From NCBI RefSeq assembly GCF_030127145.1, contig NZ_CP126158.1, forward strand, positions 2,232,001-2,296,000: a DNA stretch of 64,000 bases. The letters are read 5' to 3'. Of the stretch, positions 43,421 through 52,960 are shown piece after piece. The translations under genes were made by a program, and so were the position numbers. This stretch comes from Halobaculum halobium (lineage in GTDB: Archaea; Halobacteriota; Halobacteria; Halobacteriales; Haloferacaceae). How positions within the stretch are numbered: position 1 is the first letter of the stretch; every line of letters starts with the position of its first letter. The notes beneath the pieces were generated by a model. That model was given only the letters and a program-made list of their open reading frames with translations. It was not told where the DNA came from and searched no databases.

Positions 43421-43571
43421 CGCGCGGTGTCGTCCGCCGACGTGCCGCCCGCCCGCTGACACGTTTGGCCCTCACGCGGATCGCCCCGGTTTTCTCCGAC
43501 GTCCGGTCGCACAGACGACCGTGTGTGTCTCCAGAAGGCACTTTCCGAGGCGCGTCGTACGACGGAGCGTC

Positions 43572-44087
43572 ATGCCCTCCAGATCGACGCCGCTGATGGC
43601 CCTTCTCGTCGTCGTGATCGTCACGGCCGGCTGCCTCGGGGGTCCGGCACCGGGGACGGAGCCGACCACAGACGAGACGCCGACGGCCACCGCGACGCCC
43701 ACGCCGACAGCGTCGCCGACGCCGCCCGACAAGACGCCGACGTACACGCCGCCCGGGACGGAGTACGCCTCCGAACAGCCGGACGCCAGCCACTCCATCA
43801 CTGTGGAGAACGAGTGGAATCAGAGCGTGCGGATCAACGTGACGGTCGTTCGCGAGGCGACCAACGAGACCGTGCACGAGGGAAGTTATGACGTCGCCGC
43901 GGGCGGGGAGCAGGCCATCTACGACACCGCCGAGGCGGACCCCGACGGGATCGAACGGTTCACCGTCGAGGCGACCGCGCTGAACGCGACTGAGTCGGTC
44001 ACGATCGAGACGTCGAAGTGCCACGGCAACGTGTACGTCGAGATCACGGCCGACGGGGAGCTGTACCCGTACTACGCGATCTGCTGA
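43572..44087 (+). CDS. Secreted lipoprotein
   Basis: A 171-aa predicted lipoprotein. The signal peptide LMALLVVVIVTAGCLGG has a lipobox with cysteine near residue 21, followed by a Thr/Pro-rich linker (about 25-62) typical of haloarchaeal surface proteins, likely glycosylated. The folded part (about 70-171) is beta-rich, starting HSITVENEWNQSVRINVTVV, with several Asn-x-Ser/Thr sites and a cysteine pair (SKCHG and the last residue). Function unknown. 151 bases after the small secreted protein gene. Confidence 0.8.
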   Translation: MPSRSTPLMALLVVVIVTAGCLGGPAPGTEPTTDETPTATATPTPTASPTPPDKTPTYTPPGTEYASEQPDASHSITVENEWNQSVRINVTVVREATNETVHEGSYDVAAGGEQAIYDTAEADPDGIERFTVEATALNATESVTIETSKCHGNVYVEITADGELYPYYAIC

Positions 44088-44212
44088 CGCGCTCCGGCGT
44101 CGCTACCGATGGAACCGTCGCTCCTCGGTCGCGACGTCGAAAGAAGTCGATAGTTTGGTCGAAGGCGAGACGACGGTCGGCTGGCGGCGAGTGAGGTTGG
44201 CTGTGGCCTGTC

Positions 44213-45886
44213 TCACATCGCGCCGCCCATGCCGCCCATACCGCCCATGCCGCCCATACCGCCGCCGGGCGCGCCGCCCTCCTCGTCGTCGTTACCGCCG
44301 GTGGACAGGTCGCCCGCGGCGATGATGTCGTCGATTTTGAGGACGAGGTTCGCGGCCTCGGTGGCGCTGGAGAGCGCCTGCTCCTTGGCGTGGGCCGTCT
44401 CGACGACGCCCGCGTCGAAGGTGTCCTCGATGTCGCTGGAGAACACGTTCAGGCCGGCCGTCTCGTCGCCCGCCTCGTGAGCGGCGCGAAGGTCGACCAG
44501 CGTGTCGATGGAGTCGAGCCCGGCGTTCTCGGCGAGCACGCGCGGGACCAGCTCCAGCGAGTCGGCGAACGCCTCGACGGCGAGCTGCTCGCGGCCCTCG
44601 ACGGAGTCGGCGAAGTCGCGGAGGCGGGAGGCCAGTTCGACCTCGATGGCGCCGCCGCCGGCGACGATGCGGCCGTCCGAGACGGCCGTGGAGACGACGT
44701 CGAGCGCGTCCTGGACGCCGCGCTCCAGCTCGTCGACGACGTGGTCGGTCGAGCCGCGCAGCAGCAGCGTGACGCCGTGGGCGTCGGCGCCGCCCTCGAC
44801 GTAGAACAGCTCGTCGGCGTCGTCACGCGACACCGAGCCGTGACCGAGGTCGGCCGCGGTCGCGGAGTCGAGGTCGGAGACGATGTTGCCGCCGAGGATG
44901 TTCTTGAGGAAGCCGAGGTCGGACTTCTTCACGCGGCGAGCCGCGAGGATGCCCTCCTTCGCGAGGTAGTGCTGGGCGAGGTCGTCGACGCCCTTCTGAC
45001 AGAAGACGACGTTCGCGCCCGTCTCCTTGATCTGCTGGACCTTCTCCTTGAGCTGGTCCTCCTCTTGGTCGAGGAACTGCTGGAGCTGGTCGGGCGAGTC
45101 GATGGACACCTGCGTGTCCACGTCGGCCTCCTCGACTTCGATGGGGTCGTTGAGCAGGAGGACGTTCGCGTCCTCGACCGCCGAGGGCATGTCGTCGTGG
45201 AGCGGATCCTTGTCGACGACTGCGCCCTGCAGAAGCTCGGATTCGCCGGCCGAGCGGCCGGTCTGAGTCTCCATCGAGATGTTCTCCAGATCGACGACGT
45301 GAGAGCCGTCGTCGGCCTCGACGGTGACCTGCTTGACGGCGCGGTAGATGAGGTCGGCGAGGACCTCCTTCTCGAGCTCTGCGCCCTTGCCGGTCATGGA
45401 GGTCTCGGCGACCTTCGTGATCAGCTCCTCGTCGTCGGGGTCGACGGCGGTCGCGATGTCGTCGACCTCGGCGCGGGCCTGCTCGCTCGCGAGGTGGAAG
45501 CCCTTGATGATCGCGGTCGGGTGGATCTCCTGTTCGAGGAGGTCCTCGGCGTTCTTGAGGAGTTCGCCCGCGATCGCGACGGCCGTCGTCGTCCCGTCGC
45601 CGGCCTCGTCCTCCTGAGTCTCGGCGACCTCGACGATCATCTCGGCCGTCGGGTTGTCGATGTCCATCGTCTGGAGGATGGTGACGCCGTCGTTCGTGAT
45701 GGTTACATCGCCCATCGAGTCGACGAGCATCTTGTCCATTCCTTTCGGGCCGAGCGTCGAACGAACGGCCTCGGCGACGGCACGCGCCGCGGAGATGTTG
45801 TATTCTTGCGCGTCTTTGTCCTTCACTCGCTGAGAGTCCTCACCCATAATGATCATGGGCTGACCCTGCATTCGTCGCTGGCTCAT
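44213..45886 (-). CDS. Thermosome subunit (group II chaperonin)
   Basis: A 557-aa chaperonin subunit. Conserved segments: [20 protein letters not shown] (residues about 30-49), [12 protein letters not shown], the ATPase motif [32 protein letters not shown] and [12 protein letters not shown]. The C-terminus is a GGM repeat tail, typical of haloarchaeal CCT subunits, lining the chamber. ATP-driven folding in an eight-membered ring, probably with other subunits encoded elsewhere. TATA (minus CTTTATGTA, about 45914-45922) lies some 33 bases upstream. Confidence 0.97.
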   Translation of the reverse strand: MSQRRMQGQPMIIMGEDSQRVKDKDAQEYNISAARAVAEAVRSTLGPKGMDKMLVDSMGDVTITNDGVTILQTMDIDNPTAEMIVEVAETQEDEAGDGTTTAVAIAGELLKNAEDLLEQEIHPTAIIKGFHLASEQARAEVDDIATAVDPDDEELITKVAETSMTGKGAELEKEVLADLIYRAVKQVTVEADDGSHVVDLENISMETQTGRSAGESELLQGAVVDKDPLHDDMPSAVEDANVLLLNDPIEVEEADVDTQVSIDSPDQLQQFLDQEEDQLKEKVQQIKETGANVVFCQKGVDDLAQHYLAKEGILAARRVKKSDLGFLKNILGGNIVSDLDSATAADLGHGSVSRDDADELFYVEGGADAHGVTLLLRGSTDHVVDELERGVQDALDVVSTAVSDGRIVAGGGAIEVELASRLRDFADSVEGREQLAVEAFADSLELVPRVLAENAGLDSIDTLVDLRAAHEAGDETAGLNVFSSDIEDTFDAGVVETAHAKEQALSSATEAANLVLKIDDIIAAGDLSTGGNDDEEGGAPGGGMGGMGGMGGMGGAM

Positions 45887-45913
45887 GTACAGGAGTGAAT
45901 GAGGTTGTGATTC

Positions 45914-45922
45914 TACATAAAG
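45914..45922 (-). promoter_or_regulatory. TATA box of thermosome gene
   Basis: Minus-strand CTTTATGTA about 33 bases before ATG 45886. Haloarchaeal cct promoters are heat-inducible through this core region. Confidence 0.55.
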
Positions 45923-46066
45923 CCTTGGGTCTCGTGTGGTTGCGGTTCACCGGGGTCGCGACCGGGCGGTTTGAAGAAAACGCAGTACAGCAACGCCATC
46001 ACGGGTGTTAACTGGTGACAATATCCACGAGAAATCCGACCGACCAAACCCGACACGAAGGCCTGT

Positions 46067-46079
46067 TTATATACACGCT
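46067..46079. promoter_or_regulatory. Orphan TATA-like element
   Basis: TGTTTATATACAC, among the most A/T-rich words of the window, lies just beyond the stop of the minus-strand gene at 46090. On the plus strand it would drive a transcript antisense to that gene; on the minus strand it would start an RNA of about 160 bases before the thermosome ORF. No ORF matches either. Confidence 0.35.
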
Positions 46080-46089
46080 GCGCCGCCCG

Positions 46090-46509
46090 CTACTCGTCGA
46101 CTGGCCCCTTCGACCGGAACCCGTCGACGGCCGCTTTCCAGTGTACGCGGACCGTCCCGACGGCGAAGGCGTCGTCGGTGTCCGTGTCGCGCGCGACCGC
46201 CAGCGTGTTCGTCCCCTCGCGGAGGTCGACACCGGTCACGGTGTCACTCCACAGTTGCCACCCCTCGTTCGGCGGGATGTCGAACCCGGTGAGGGGGTCT
46301 CCGTTCACGAGTACCTCGTGACCGTACTCGGCGACGTCGAACGCCTGAATCTCCAGGTACGCTTCGCGGGGGTCGTCGGTCGACACCTCGAACTCGTGGT
46401 CGTCGGTTCGGTCCCCGGCGTCGTCGGCCCAGTCGAGATCCAACGCTGACTCAGTCGCCGAAAGCTGCGCGCCGAGGTAGACGGTGGCGTACGTCGCGCG
46501 TTCGGTCAT
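46090..46509 (-). CDS. Hypothetical beta-rich protein
   Basis: A 139-aa acidic protein starting MTERATYATVYLGAQLSATE. The pattern of alternating strands (EFEVSTDDPREAYLEIQAFD, then HEVLVNGDPLTGFDIP and GWQLWSDTVTGVDLREGTNT) resembles a jelly-roll, carbohydrate-binding or galactose-binding-like module: paired asparagine/glycine turns and a final TVRVHWKAAV strand. No signal peptide. Family not assigned. Precedes the thermosome gene on the same strand but 203 bases away. Confidence 0.7.
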   Translation of the reverse strand: MTERATYATVYLGAQLSATESALDLDWADDAGDRTDDHEFEVSTDDPREAYLEIQAFDVAEYGHEVLVNGDPLTGFDIPPNEGWQLWSDTVTGVDLREGTNTLAVARDTDTDDAFAVGTVRVHWKAAVDGFRSKGPVDE

Positions 46510-46564
46510 CACGTCGAGTTGGTGACCGTGCGGCAAAAAGGCGGTTCTTCGCGCAGCCTCGCGG

Positions 46565-46741
46565 TCACTCCGCTTCCTGCGGCGGCGCGGACAGCAGATC
46601 GGAGCCGGTGTCCTCTGGAGGATACTCCGGAAGCGCGTCGTCGGCGTCGAGCGTCTCGATCTCTCGCTGTGTGAGCTCCTGTTCCAGCTGCTCGAGCTTC
46701 TTGCGCCCCTGCCGTTCGCGTCCGCGCTTCGTGTCTGGCAT
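46565..46741 (-). CDS. Small charged coiled-coil protein
   Basis: A 58-aa protein starting MPDTKRGRERQGRKKLEQLE, with a basic N-terminus and a heptad-like helix (KKLEQLEQELTQREIETL) followed by an acidic, proline-containing tail. Likely a small helical protein; function unknown. TATA (minus TTCATAA, 46769-46775) lies 31 bases before the ATG, so an upstream TTG is rejected. Divergent from the acylase gene with overlapping promoter space of 85 bases. Confidence 0.7.
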   Translation of the reverse strand: MPDTKRGRERQGRKKLEQLEQELTQREIETLDADDALPEYPPEDTGSDLLSAPPQEAE

Positions 46742-46797
46742 TGACAACCGTGACAACTACACCCATGGTTATGAATCTTTCCGCCGTTGCGCAAGAA

Positions 46798-46804
46798 CTT
46801 ATAC
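46798..46804 (+). promoter_or_regulatory. TATA box of penicillin-acylase family gene
   Basis: CTTATAC centred 26 bases before ATG 46827, implying a leaderless mRNA. The opposite promoter (minus TTCATAA, 46769-46775) drives the small coiled-coil gene. Confidence 0.6.
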
Positions 46805-46826
46805 TGGCACACGCTCGTGGTCGGTC

Positions 46827-49271
46827 ATGACCGAACGTTCAGGCGAGCCGACGAGGCGCGCCCTGCTTGCGGCCGTCGCCGGCGGCGCCGTCGGCGGCGG
46901 GTTCCTCGGGCCGGTTCGCGGGTACCTCTCCGCGTTCGCGCCGCTCTCGGGCGGAGCGTGGGAGGCGGCCGACGACGATCCGCCCGCACGAGTCGAAAGC
47001 CCGCACGGCGAGGCGACGCTCCGGTACGACGACGACGCGGTCCCGCGGGTCGCGGCCGACGACGAGGACGCCCTCGCGTTCGCGGCCGGGTACGCACACG
47101 GCGCGGATCGACTGTTCCAGATGGACCTCCAGCGGCGCCAGATGCGGGGGCAGCTCTCTGCGGTCGTCGGGGAGGCGACGCTCGACTCCGACCGGTTCCA
47201 CGTCAGAATGGACTTCGCGGCCGCGGCCGACGCGACGTGGGACCTCGTCGCCGACACGGAGGTGGCCTCGCAGGTCGAGGCGTACTGCGAGGGCGTGAAC
47301 CGCGCTCGCGACGACCTTCCACTCCCAGTCGAGTTCGAACTGCTCGACTACGAACCCGCTCCGTGGACGCCGTCCGACGTGATGCTCGCCGAGAAGCAGA
47401 TCGCGTGGGCGCTCACGGGGAGCTTCCGAACCCTCCGCAGGGAGACGCTCCGCGCGGAGTTGGGTCCGGAGGCGGCGGAGACGCTCATGCCGAACCGCCT
47501 CGACCACGACGCGGCGATCCTCGGACACACGGGGGCGACTGACGACTGGGACGTCCCGTCGGGCGCCGCCGCCCGATCGCCGCCGCCCGACGGAGGCGAC
47601 GACGCCTCGCGGGCGGCCCTGGCGACCGACCCGTCGCTGGACGGCTTTCTCGCCGAGAACGAGCCGGCCCCGTGGATCGGCTCGAACTCCTGGGCCGTCG
47701 CCGGCGAACACACCGCAAGCGGCGACCCCGTGATGGCCAACGACCCGCATCTGACGCTGATGGCCCCGCCGGTGTGGTACGAGCAGGTGCTTCGGCACCC
47801 GGAGTACCAGGTCCGCGGGGTCACCTTCCCGGGGGTTCCCTTCGTGGTCATCGGCGAGAACGACCGCGGCGCGTGGGGGTTCACAAACGCCGGCTGCGAC
47901 GTGATCGATCTCTACGAGTACGAGACCCGCGCCGACGGCGCCGAGTATCGCCACGGCGAGCGCTGGCGCTCGTTCGACGTCGAACGGCGCACCATCGAGG
48001 TCGCCGACGCGTCCGACGAGGAGATCGCGGTGAAGAAATCTGTACACGGGGCGGTGCTGGGTGCGAACGCCGGCGGCGACGCGTTTCGGGACGAGGTCGG
48101 CGTCGCGTGGACCGGCCTCTCTGCGACGCGGACGACGAACGCGATCCTCGCGCTGAACCGATCCCGGGGCGGCGACGACGTCGACGAGGCCCTCCGCCAG
48201 TTCGACGAACCAGCGCAGTGCTTCGTCTATGCGGGGCGAGACGGGTCGGTCCGCTACCGCGTAACGGGGCAGGTGCCCATCCGTCGGACCGACGGCGAGG
48301 TGGTGCCTGGAACGCGCGTCTTCGACGGCTCCGCCCGCGAGGGCGAGTGGGCGGGCTACACGCCGTACGGGGAGTCGTCGTGGGAGGGGTTCATCCCCTA
48401 CGACGAGATGCCACACGACGACTCGCCGGCGTACGTCGGCACGGCGAACCAACGGATCGTCGACGACGCACAGTACCCGTACTACCTCGCGACGGACTAC
48501 AGCGAGCCGTTCCGCGGGATCCGGCTGTGGAACCGCCTCGACGCGCTCGTCGACGGCGGCACCGTGACTCCCGGGGACATGCGCGACCTCCAGCGCGACG
48601 TCCGCGACGGCCGGGTAGACCACTACCGCGAGGTCCTAGAGGAGGCGCGGAGCGAACTCTCTGGGGGGGCTCGCGACGAGCTCGACACGGTTCTCGACTG
48701 GGATGGCGAGGCCGCTCGGGACGCTCGCGCACCGCTGCTGTTCGTCCACTTCCTCGACGCGTACGAGGGTCGGTTCGTCGCCGACGCCCTCGACGATCTC
48801 GACGGCCGGCGCGACGCGTCGGCGTACGCTCCGAACCAGTGGGTACTCGCGACGCTCGGCGACGAGTGGTTCGACGGCGGGCGTGCGGCCGCCGCGGCGG
48901 ACGCCTTCGAGAAGGCGCTCGGGCGGATCGAGTCCGAGGGGTGGGAGCTGTACCGCGACTACAACCGCACCCGGATCGATCACCCGTTCGACCAGTCGTT
49001 CCTCAACTACCCGCGCTACCCGACCGACGGCTCGGCGGCGACGCTGTTCAACTTCCGCGTTGAGGCCGGCGCGGGCAGCAGCTGGCGACAGGTCTGTCCG
49101 CAAGACGGCGAGACCTCGCGGTGTATCCTGCCCGGCGGCAACGACGGGAACGTCTACAGTGACAGCTACGACGACCAGCTGTCCCTCTGGGCGAACGGCG
49201 AGCTCAAGCCCATGGACCGGGCCATGCGCGGTGACCTCACAGTGCGGTTCGCCGGAGGTGACGACGAGTGA
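46827..49271 (+). CDS. Tat-exported penicillin acylase family amidohydrolase
   Basis: An 814-aa Ntn-hydrolase precursor. The N-terminus TERSGEPTRRALLAAVAGGA has a twin arginine followed by a hydrophobic stretch, a Tat signal. The alpha-chain includes VPRVAADDEDALAFAAGYAH and DRLFQMDLQRRQMRGQL. The autocatalytic nucleophile is Ser near residue 286 in PWIGSNSWAVAG, followed by DPVMANDPHLTL. Family members hydrolyse penicillins, cephalosporins or acyl-homoserine lactones; substrate here is unknown. Its stop overlaps the GTG of a membrane protein. Confidence 0.9.
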   Translation: MTERSGEPTRRALLAAVAGGAVGGGFLGPVRGYLSAFAPLSGGAWEAADDDPPARVESPHGEATLRYDDDAVPRVAADDEDALAFAAGYAHGADRLFQMDLQRRQMRGQLSAVVGEATLDSDRFHVRMDFAAAADATWDLVADTEVASQVEAYCEGVNRARDDLPLPVEFELLDYEPAPWTPSDVMLAEKQIAWALTGSFRTLRRETLRAELGPEAAETLMPNRLDHDAAILGHTGATDDWDVPSGAAARSPPPDGGDDASRAALATDPSLDGFLAENEPAPWIGSNSWAVAGEHTASGDPVMANDPHLTLMAPPVWYEQVLRHPEYQVRGVTFPGVPFVVIGENDRGAWGFTNAGCDVIDLYEYETRADGAEYRHGERWRSFDVERRTIEVADASDEEIAVKKSVHGAVLGANAGGDAFRDEVGVAWTGLSATRTTNAILALNRSRGGDDVDEALRQFDEPAQCFVYAGRDGSVRYRVTGQVPIRRTDGEVVPGTRVFDGSAREGEWAGYTPYGESSWEGFIPYDEMPHDDSPAYVGTANQRIVDDAQYPYYLATDYSEPFRGIRLWNRLDALVDGGTVTPGDMRDLQRDVRDGRVDHYREVLEEARSELSGGARDELDTVLDWDGEAARDARAPLLFVHFLDAYEGRFVADALDDLDGRRDASAYAPNQWVLATLGDEWFDGGRAAAAADAFEKALGRIESEGWELYRDYNRTRIDHPFDQSFLNYPRYPTDGSAATLFNFRVEAGAGSSWRQVCPQDGETSRCILPGGNDGNVYSDSYDDQLSLWANGELKPMDRAMRGDLTVRFAGGDDE

Positions 49272-49594
49272 CCGCCGCTGGCGACCGTCGGACCCGGTGG
49301 GTCGCGACGGCGCTGGCAGTGGGCGTCGGACTCGGTCTCGCCTCGGCCCACTGGCTCGGGCTGGTCGCGGGCGCGGCGCTAGTCGCGCTCCCACAGCGGA
49401 CGACTGTCCGGGGTGTCGCCGCCGGCGTCGCGTTCGGCCTGCTCTCGCTCGCCGTCGCGGTCGGACACCTGGCGCTCGTTGGGCCCGACGCCATCGCGGT
49501 CGCAACCGAGATGACGGCGCCCGTTACCGTCGCTGTCGGGACCGCCCTCGTCGGCGGCGCGGTCGGCGGCCTCGTGCGCGGCTTGGTTGGCTGA
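49268..49594 (+). CDS. Four-helix membrane protein coupled to acylase
   Basis: A 108-aa hydrophobic protein with GTG start overlapping the acylase stop codon (GTGA), so the two are translated together. Hydrophobic helices lie at about residues 10-26, 30-43, 48-68 and 80-104. Rich in Ala, Gly and Val; no family recognised. May anchor or assist the exported acylase, an inference from coupling only. Confidence 0.68.
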   Translation: MTAAGDRRTRWVATALAVGVGLGLASAHWLGLVAGAALVALPQRTTVRGVAAGVAFGLLSLAVAVGHLALVGPDAIAVATEMTAPVTVAVGTALVGGAVGGLVRGLVG

Positions 49595-49818
49595 CAGGCG
49601 GTCCCCGCACAACCGTCCATCGGGGACGGACCGCGCGCACTCGCGGCTCCCGCCGTTCGCATCGAGGCCTCTGTCCGTCGGCCTCGCACGCCTCGATCCC
49701 CGACGTCCCTGGTCAGGTCACACGACGACTGGTCCCGTTCCCGTATTTGAACCCTCGGGAGCACCGTGGGGGCCGGATGACGCGCCCGTTAAGTGGTTCC
49801 GACCCCAGGTCGGTCGTA

Positions 49819-49875
49819 ATGAGTGGCAGAGCCGTGCGTCACCGACTCACCTCCCGATCGCGGGGTGGCCTGTAG
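49819..49875 (+). CDS. Possible 18-aa leader peptide overlapping uvrA start
   Basis: ATG 49819 opens an 18-codon ORF ([18 protein letters not shown]) whose TAG ends at 49875, the first base of the uvrA GTG. A TATA element CGTTAAG (49787-49793) lies 29 bases before this ATG, so a leaderless mRNA would begin on the leader ORF and uvrA translation would depend on reinitiation. Encodes a basic peptide, unusual in this acidic proteome. Confidence 0.4.
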   Translation: MSGRAVRHRLTSRSRGGL

Positions 49876-52800
49876 TGCCCAAGGAGTTCATCGAGGTCCG
49901 CGGCGCCGAGGAGAACAACCTCAAGGACCTGGACGTGGAGATCCCCCGCGAGCAGTTCACCGTCGTCACCGGCCTCTCGGGGTCGGGCAAGTCGTCGCTC
50001 GCGTTCGACACCGTCTACGCCGAGGGTCAGCGGCGGTACATCGAGTCGCTGTCGGCGTACGCCCGGAACTTCCTCGGGCAGATGGACAAGCCGCAGGTCG
50101 AGAGCGTCGAGGGACTCTCGCCGGCGATCTCCATCGATCAGAAGAACGCCGCGAACAACCCGCGCTCGACCGTGGGGACGGTGACGGAGCTCCACGACTA
50201 CCTGCGGCTGCTGTACGCTCGGGTCGGCCACCCCCACTGCCCCGAGTGCGGCCGCGAGGTAGGCGAGCAGTCGGCCCAGCAGATGGCCCGTCGGGTGTTC
50301 GAGTTGCCGGAGGGAACTCGCGCGAAGATCGCCGCGCCGGTCGTTCGCGACCAGAAAGGCGCCTTCGAGGACCTGTTCGACGAGCTCGTCGCCGACGGCT
50401 ACTCGCGCGTCGAGGTCGACGGCGAGCAGTTCGACCTCTCGCTGGATCGCCCCCAGTTGGACGAGAACTACGATCACACGATCGACGTGATCGTCGACCG
50501 CGTGAAGGTCCGCGAGGAGGACCGCTCGCGCATCACCGACTCGGTCGAGACCGCGCTCGAGGAGGCCGAGGGCACGCTGAAGCTGATCCTCCCGAACCCG
50601 CCCGAGGAAGGCGATCTCGGTCTCGGCGGCAACGAGTCGCGGTCGACGGGGGACCTCGCGGGCGACGGGGACGACCGCCTCGTCGTGGAGTTCTCCGAGG
50701 ACCTCGCGTGTACCCACTGCGGCATCGACTTCTCGGAGATCGAGACGCGCTCGTTCTCGTTCAACTCCCCCCACGGGGCCTGTCCCGAGTGCGAGGGGAT
50801 CGGCTCGACCAAGGAGGTCGACGAGGACCTCGTCGTCACGGACCCGAGCCAGCCGATCAAACACGTGTTCGAGCCGTGGAGCTACAACCGCTCGTACTAC
50901 CGAACCCGCCTCGACAACGTCGCCGACCACTTCGGCGTCGGCGTGGAGACGCCGTTCGAGGACCTGTCCGAGGCCGAGCGGCGCCAGTTCCTCTACGGCA
51001 CCGACGAGGAGGTCGAGTTCGAACAGCAGACGAAGAACGGGGTCCGCCGAAAGACCCAGCGCTTCGAGGGCGTCATACCGAACCTGGAGCGACGCCACGT
51101 CGAGACCGACTCAGACCGGACGCGCGAGCACATCGAGGAGTTCATGGCCGTCACCACCTGCCCCGAGTGCGAGGGGACGCGTCTGAAGCCCCAGTCGCGG
51201 TCCGTCTACGTCGACGGCACGTCGATCACCGACGTGAACGAGCTGTCGATCGGCGACGCGCTCGACCACTTCGAGGGGATGGAGGAGACGATGACAGAGC
51301 GCGAGCGCACCATCGCCACGGAGATCCTCAAGGAGATCCGCGCGCGCCTCGGCTTCATGGAGGAGGTCGGCCTTGAGTACCTCACGCTCGACCGCGAGGC
51401 GTCGACGCTCTCGGGCGGCGAGAGCCAGCGGATTCGGCTGGCGACGCAGGTCGGCTCCGGACTCGTGGGCGTCCTCTACGTCCTTGACGAGCCATCCATC
51501 GGCCTCCACCAGCGCGACAACGACCGGCTGCTCGACACGCTGGAGGGGCTGCGCGATCTCGGAAACACGCTGCTCGTCGTCGAGCACGACGAGGCGACGA
51601 TGCGCCGGGCCGACAACATCATCGACATCGGACCCGGCCCGGGCAAGCGCGGCGGCGAGATCGTCGCTCAGGGCGACTTCGACGACATCGTCGAGACCGA
51701 CGAGTCGGTGACGGGCGACTACCTCGCCGGTCGCGAGGTCGTCGACGTGCCGAGCGACCGCCGCGAGCGCGACGCCGCGCTCACGATCGAGGGCGCGCGC
51801 CAGCACAACCTCAAGGACGTGGACGTGGACATCCCGGTCGGGCTGTTCACCGCCATCACCGGCGTCTCCGGCTCCGGGAAGTCGACCCTGATGCACGACG
51901 TGCTGTACAAGGGGCTCGCCCGAGAGATGAACGACAACACCGAGGTCGACCCCGGCGAGCACGACCGGATCGCGGGGATGGACAACATCGAGGGCGTGCG
52001 CCTCATCGACCAGTCGCCCATCGGCCGCACGCCGCGGTCGAACCCCGCGACGTACACCGACGTGTTCGACTACATCCGCGAACTGTTCGCGGAGACGAAA
52101 CTCGCCAACCAACGCGGCTACGCCAAGGGGCGGTTCTCGTTCAACGTCAAGGGCGGTCGATGCGAGGAGTGCGGCGGGCAGGGGACCGTCAAGATCGAGA
52201 TGAACTTCCTGTCGGACGTGCACGTCCCCTGCGAGGAGTGCGGTGGCGCTCGCTACAACGACGAGACGCTCGACGTGACGTACAAGGGGAAGACGATCGC
52301 CGACGTGCTCGACATGAGCGTCGAGGAGGCGTACGACTTCTTCCAGTCCCACTCCGGCCTCGAACGCCGCCTCGGTCTCCTGAAGGACGTGGGGCTCGAC
52401 TACATGCGGCTCGGTCAGCCCTCCACCACGCTCTCGGGCGGGGAGGCCCAGCGCGTGAAGCTCGCCGAGGAACTCGGGAAGAAGGACGCCGGCGACACCC
52501 TCTACCTGCTCGACGAGCCGACGACCGGCCTGCACAAGGCCGACGAGCGCAAGCTCATCGACGTGCTCCACCGGCTCACGACGAAGGGGAACACGGTCGT
52601 CGTCATCGAGCACGAACTCGATCTGGTGAAGAACGCCGACCACATCGTCGATCTGGGTCCCGAGGGAGGCGACGGCGGGGGCGAGGTCGTCGCCGAGGGA
52701 ACGCCCGAAGACGTCGCGCGGATCGAGGAATCCCACACCGGTCGGTACCTCCGCGACTACCTCCCGAAGGTGGACGCCGAGGGGCCACGCAGCGACCGTC

Positions 52801-52895
52801 GGATGCCCGCGCTCGCGGCCGACGCGACCGACGTGGACGGCGAGGAGGGAGCCGACCAGGGCGAAGCGGTCGAGGCGCCCGCGACCGACGACTGA
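49875..52895 (+). CDS. uvrA: UvrABC excinuclease subunit A
   Basis: A 1006-aa damage-recognition ATPase of nucleotide excision repair. Two ABC modules: Walker [15 protein letters not shown] (about 33) and [13 protein letters not shown] (about 668), signatures [12 protein letters not shown] and [12 protein letters not shown], Walker [11 protein letters not shown] and [10 protein letters not shown]. Zinc modules with CPEC, CTHC/CPEC and the C-terminal CEEC pair are present. No in-frame ATG precedes [15 protein letters not shown] suitably; GTG 49875 is chosen. An acidic tail of 40 residues ends the protein. Start overlaps an 18-codon leader ORF. Confidence 0.97.
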   Translation: MPKEFIEVRGAEENNLKDLDVEIPREQFTVVTGLSGSGKSSLAFDTVYAEGQRRYIESLSAYARNFLGQMDKPQVESVEGLSPAISIDQKNAANNPRSTVGTVTELHDYLRLLYARVGHPHCPECGREVGEQSAQQMARRVFELPEGTRAKIAAPVVRDQKGAFEDLFDELVADGYSRVEVDGEQFDLSLDRPQLDENYDHTIDVIVDRVKVREEDRSRITDSVETALEEAEGTLKLILPNPPEEGDLGLGGNESRSTGDLAGDGDDRLVVEFSEDLACTHCGIDFSEIETRSFSFNSPHGACPECEGIGSTKEVDEDLVVTDPSQPIKHVFEPWSYNRSYYRTRLDNVADHFGVGVETPFEDLSEAERRQFLYGTDEEVEFEQQTKNGVRRKTQRFEGVIPNLERRHVETDSDRTREHIEEFMAVTTCPECEGTRLKPQSRSVYVDGTSITDVNELSIGDALDHFEGMEETMTERERTIATEILKEIRARLGFMEEVGLEYLTLDREASTLSGGESQRIRLATQVGSGLVGVLYVLDEPSIGLHQRDNDRLLDTLEGLRDLGNTLLVVEHDEATMRRADNIIDIGPGPGKRGGEIVAQGDFDDIVETDESVTGDYLAGREVVDVPSDRRERDAALTIEGARQHNLKDVDVDIPVGLFTAITGVSGSGKSTLMHDVLYKGLAREMNDNTEVDPGEHDRIAGMDNIEGVRLIDQSPIGRTPRSNPATYTDVFDYIRELFAETKLANQRGYAKGRFSFNVKGGRCEECGGQGTVKIEMNFLSDVHVPCEECGGARYNDETLDVTYKGKTIADVLDMSVEEAYDFFQSHSGLERRLGLLKDVGLDYMRLGQPSTTLSGGEAQRVKLAEELGKKDAGDTLYLLDEPTTGLHKADERKLIDVLHRLTTKGNTVVVIEHELDLVKNADHIVDLGPEGGDGGGEVVAEGTPEDVARIEESHTGRYLRDYLPKVDAEGPRSDRRMPALAADATDVDGEEGADQGEAVEAPATDD

Positions 52896-52960
52896 GTCGG
52901 GCGTTCGACCCATTTCCTTCGCCGCCGGAGCTTTTGTCGCCGCGCCGCGAACGGCGAGCC

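Noticed and set aside
45913-45999. 28-codon minus-strand ORF (MALLYCVFFKPPGRD...) before the thermosome gene
   Set aside because: Starts with ATG and ends near the thermosome TATA, but no promoter spacing supports it and composition is not convincing; listed only as background to the orphan TATA finding.
46839-48623. Long minus-strand frame (594 codons) opposite the acylase gene
   Set aside because: Arg/Val-rich shadow without motifs; the plus strand carries a complete Ntn-hydrolase.
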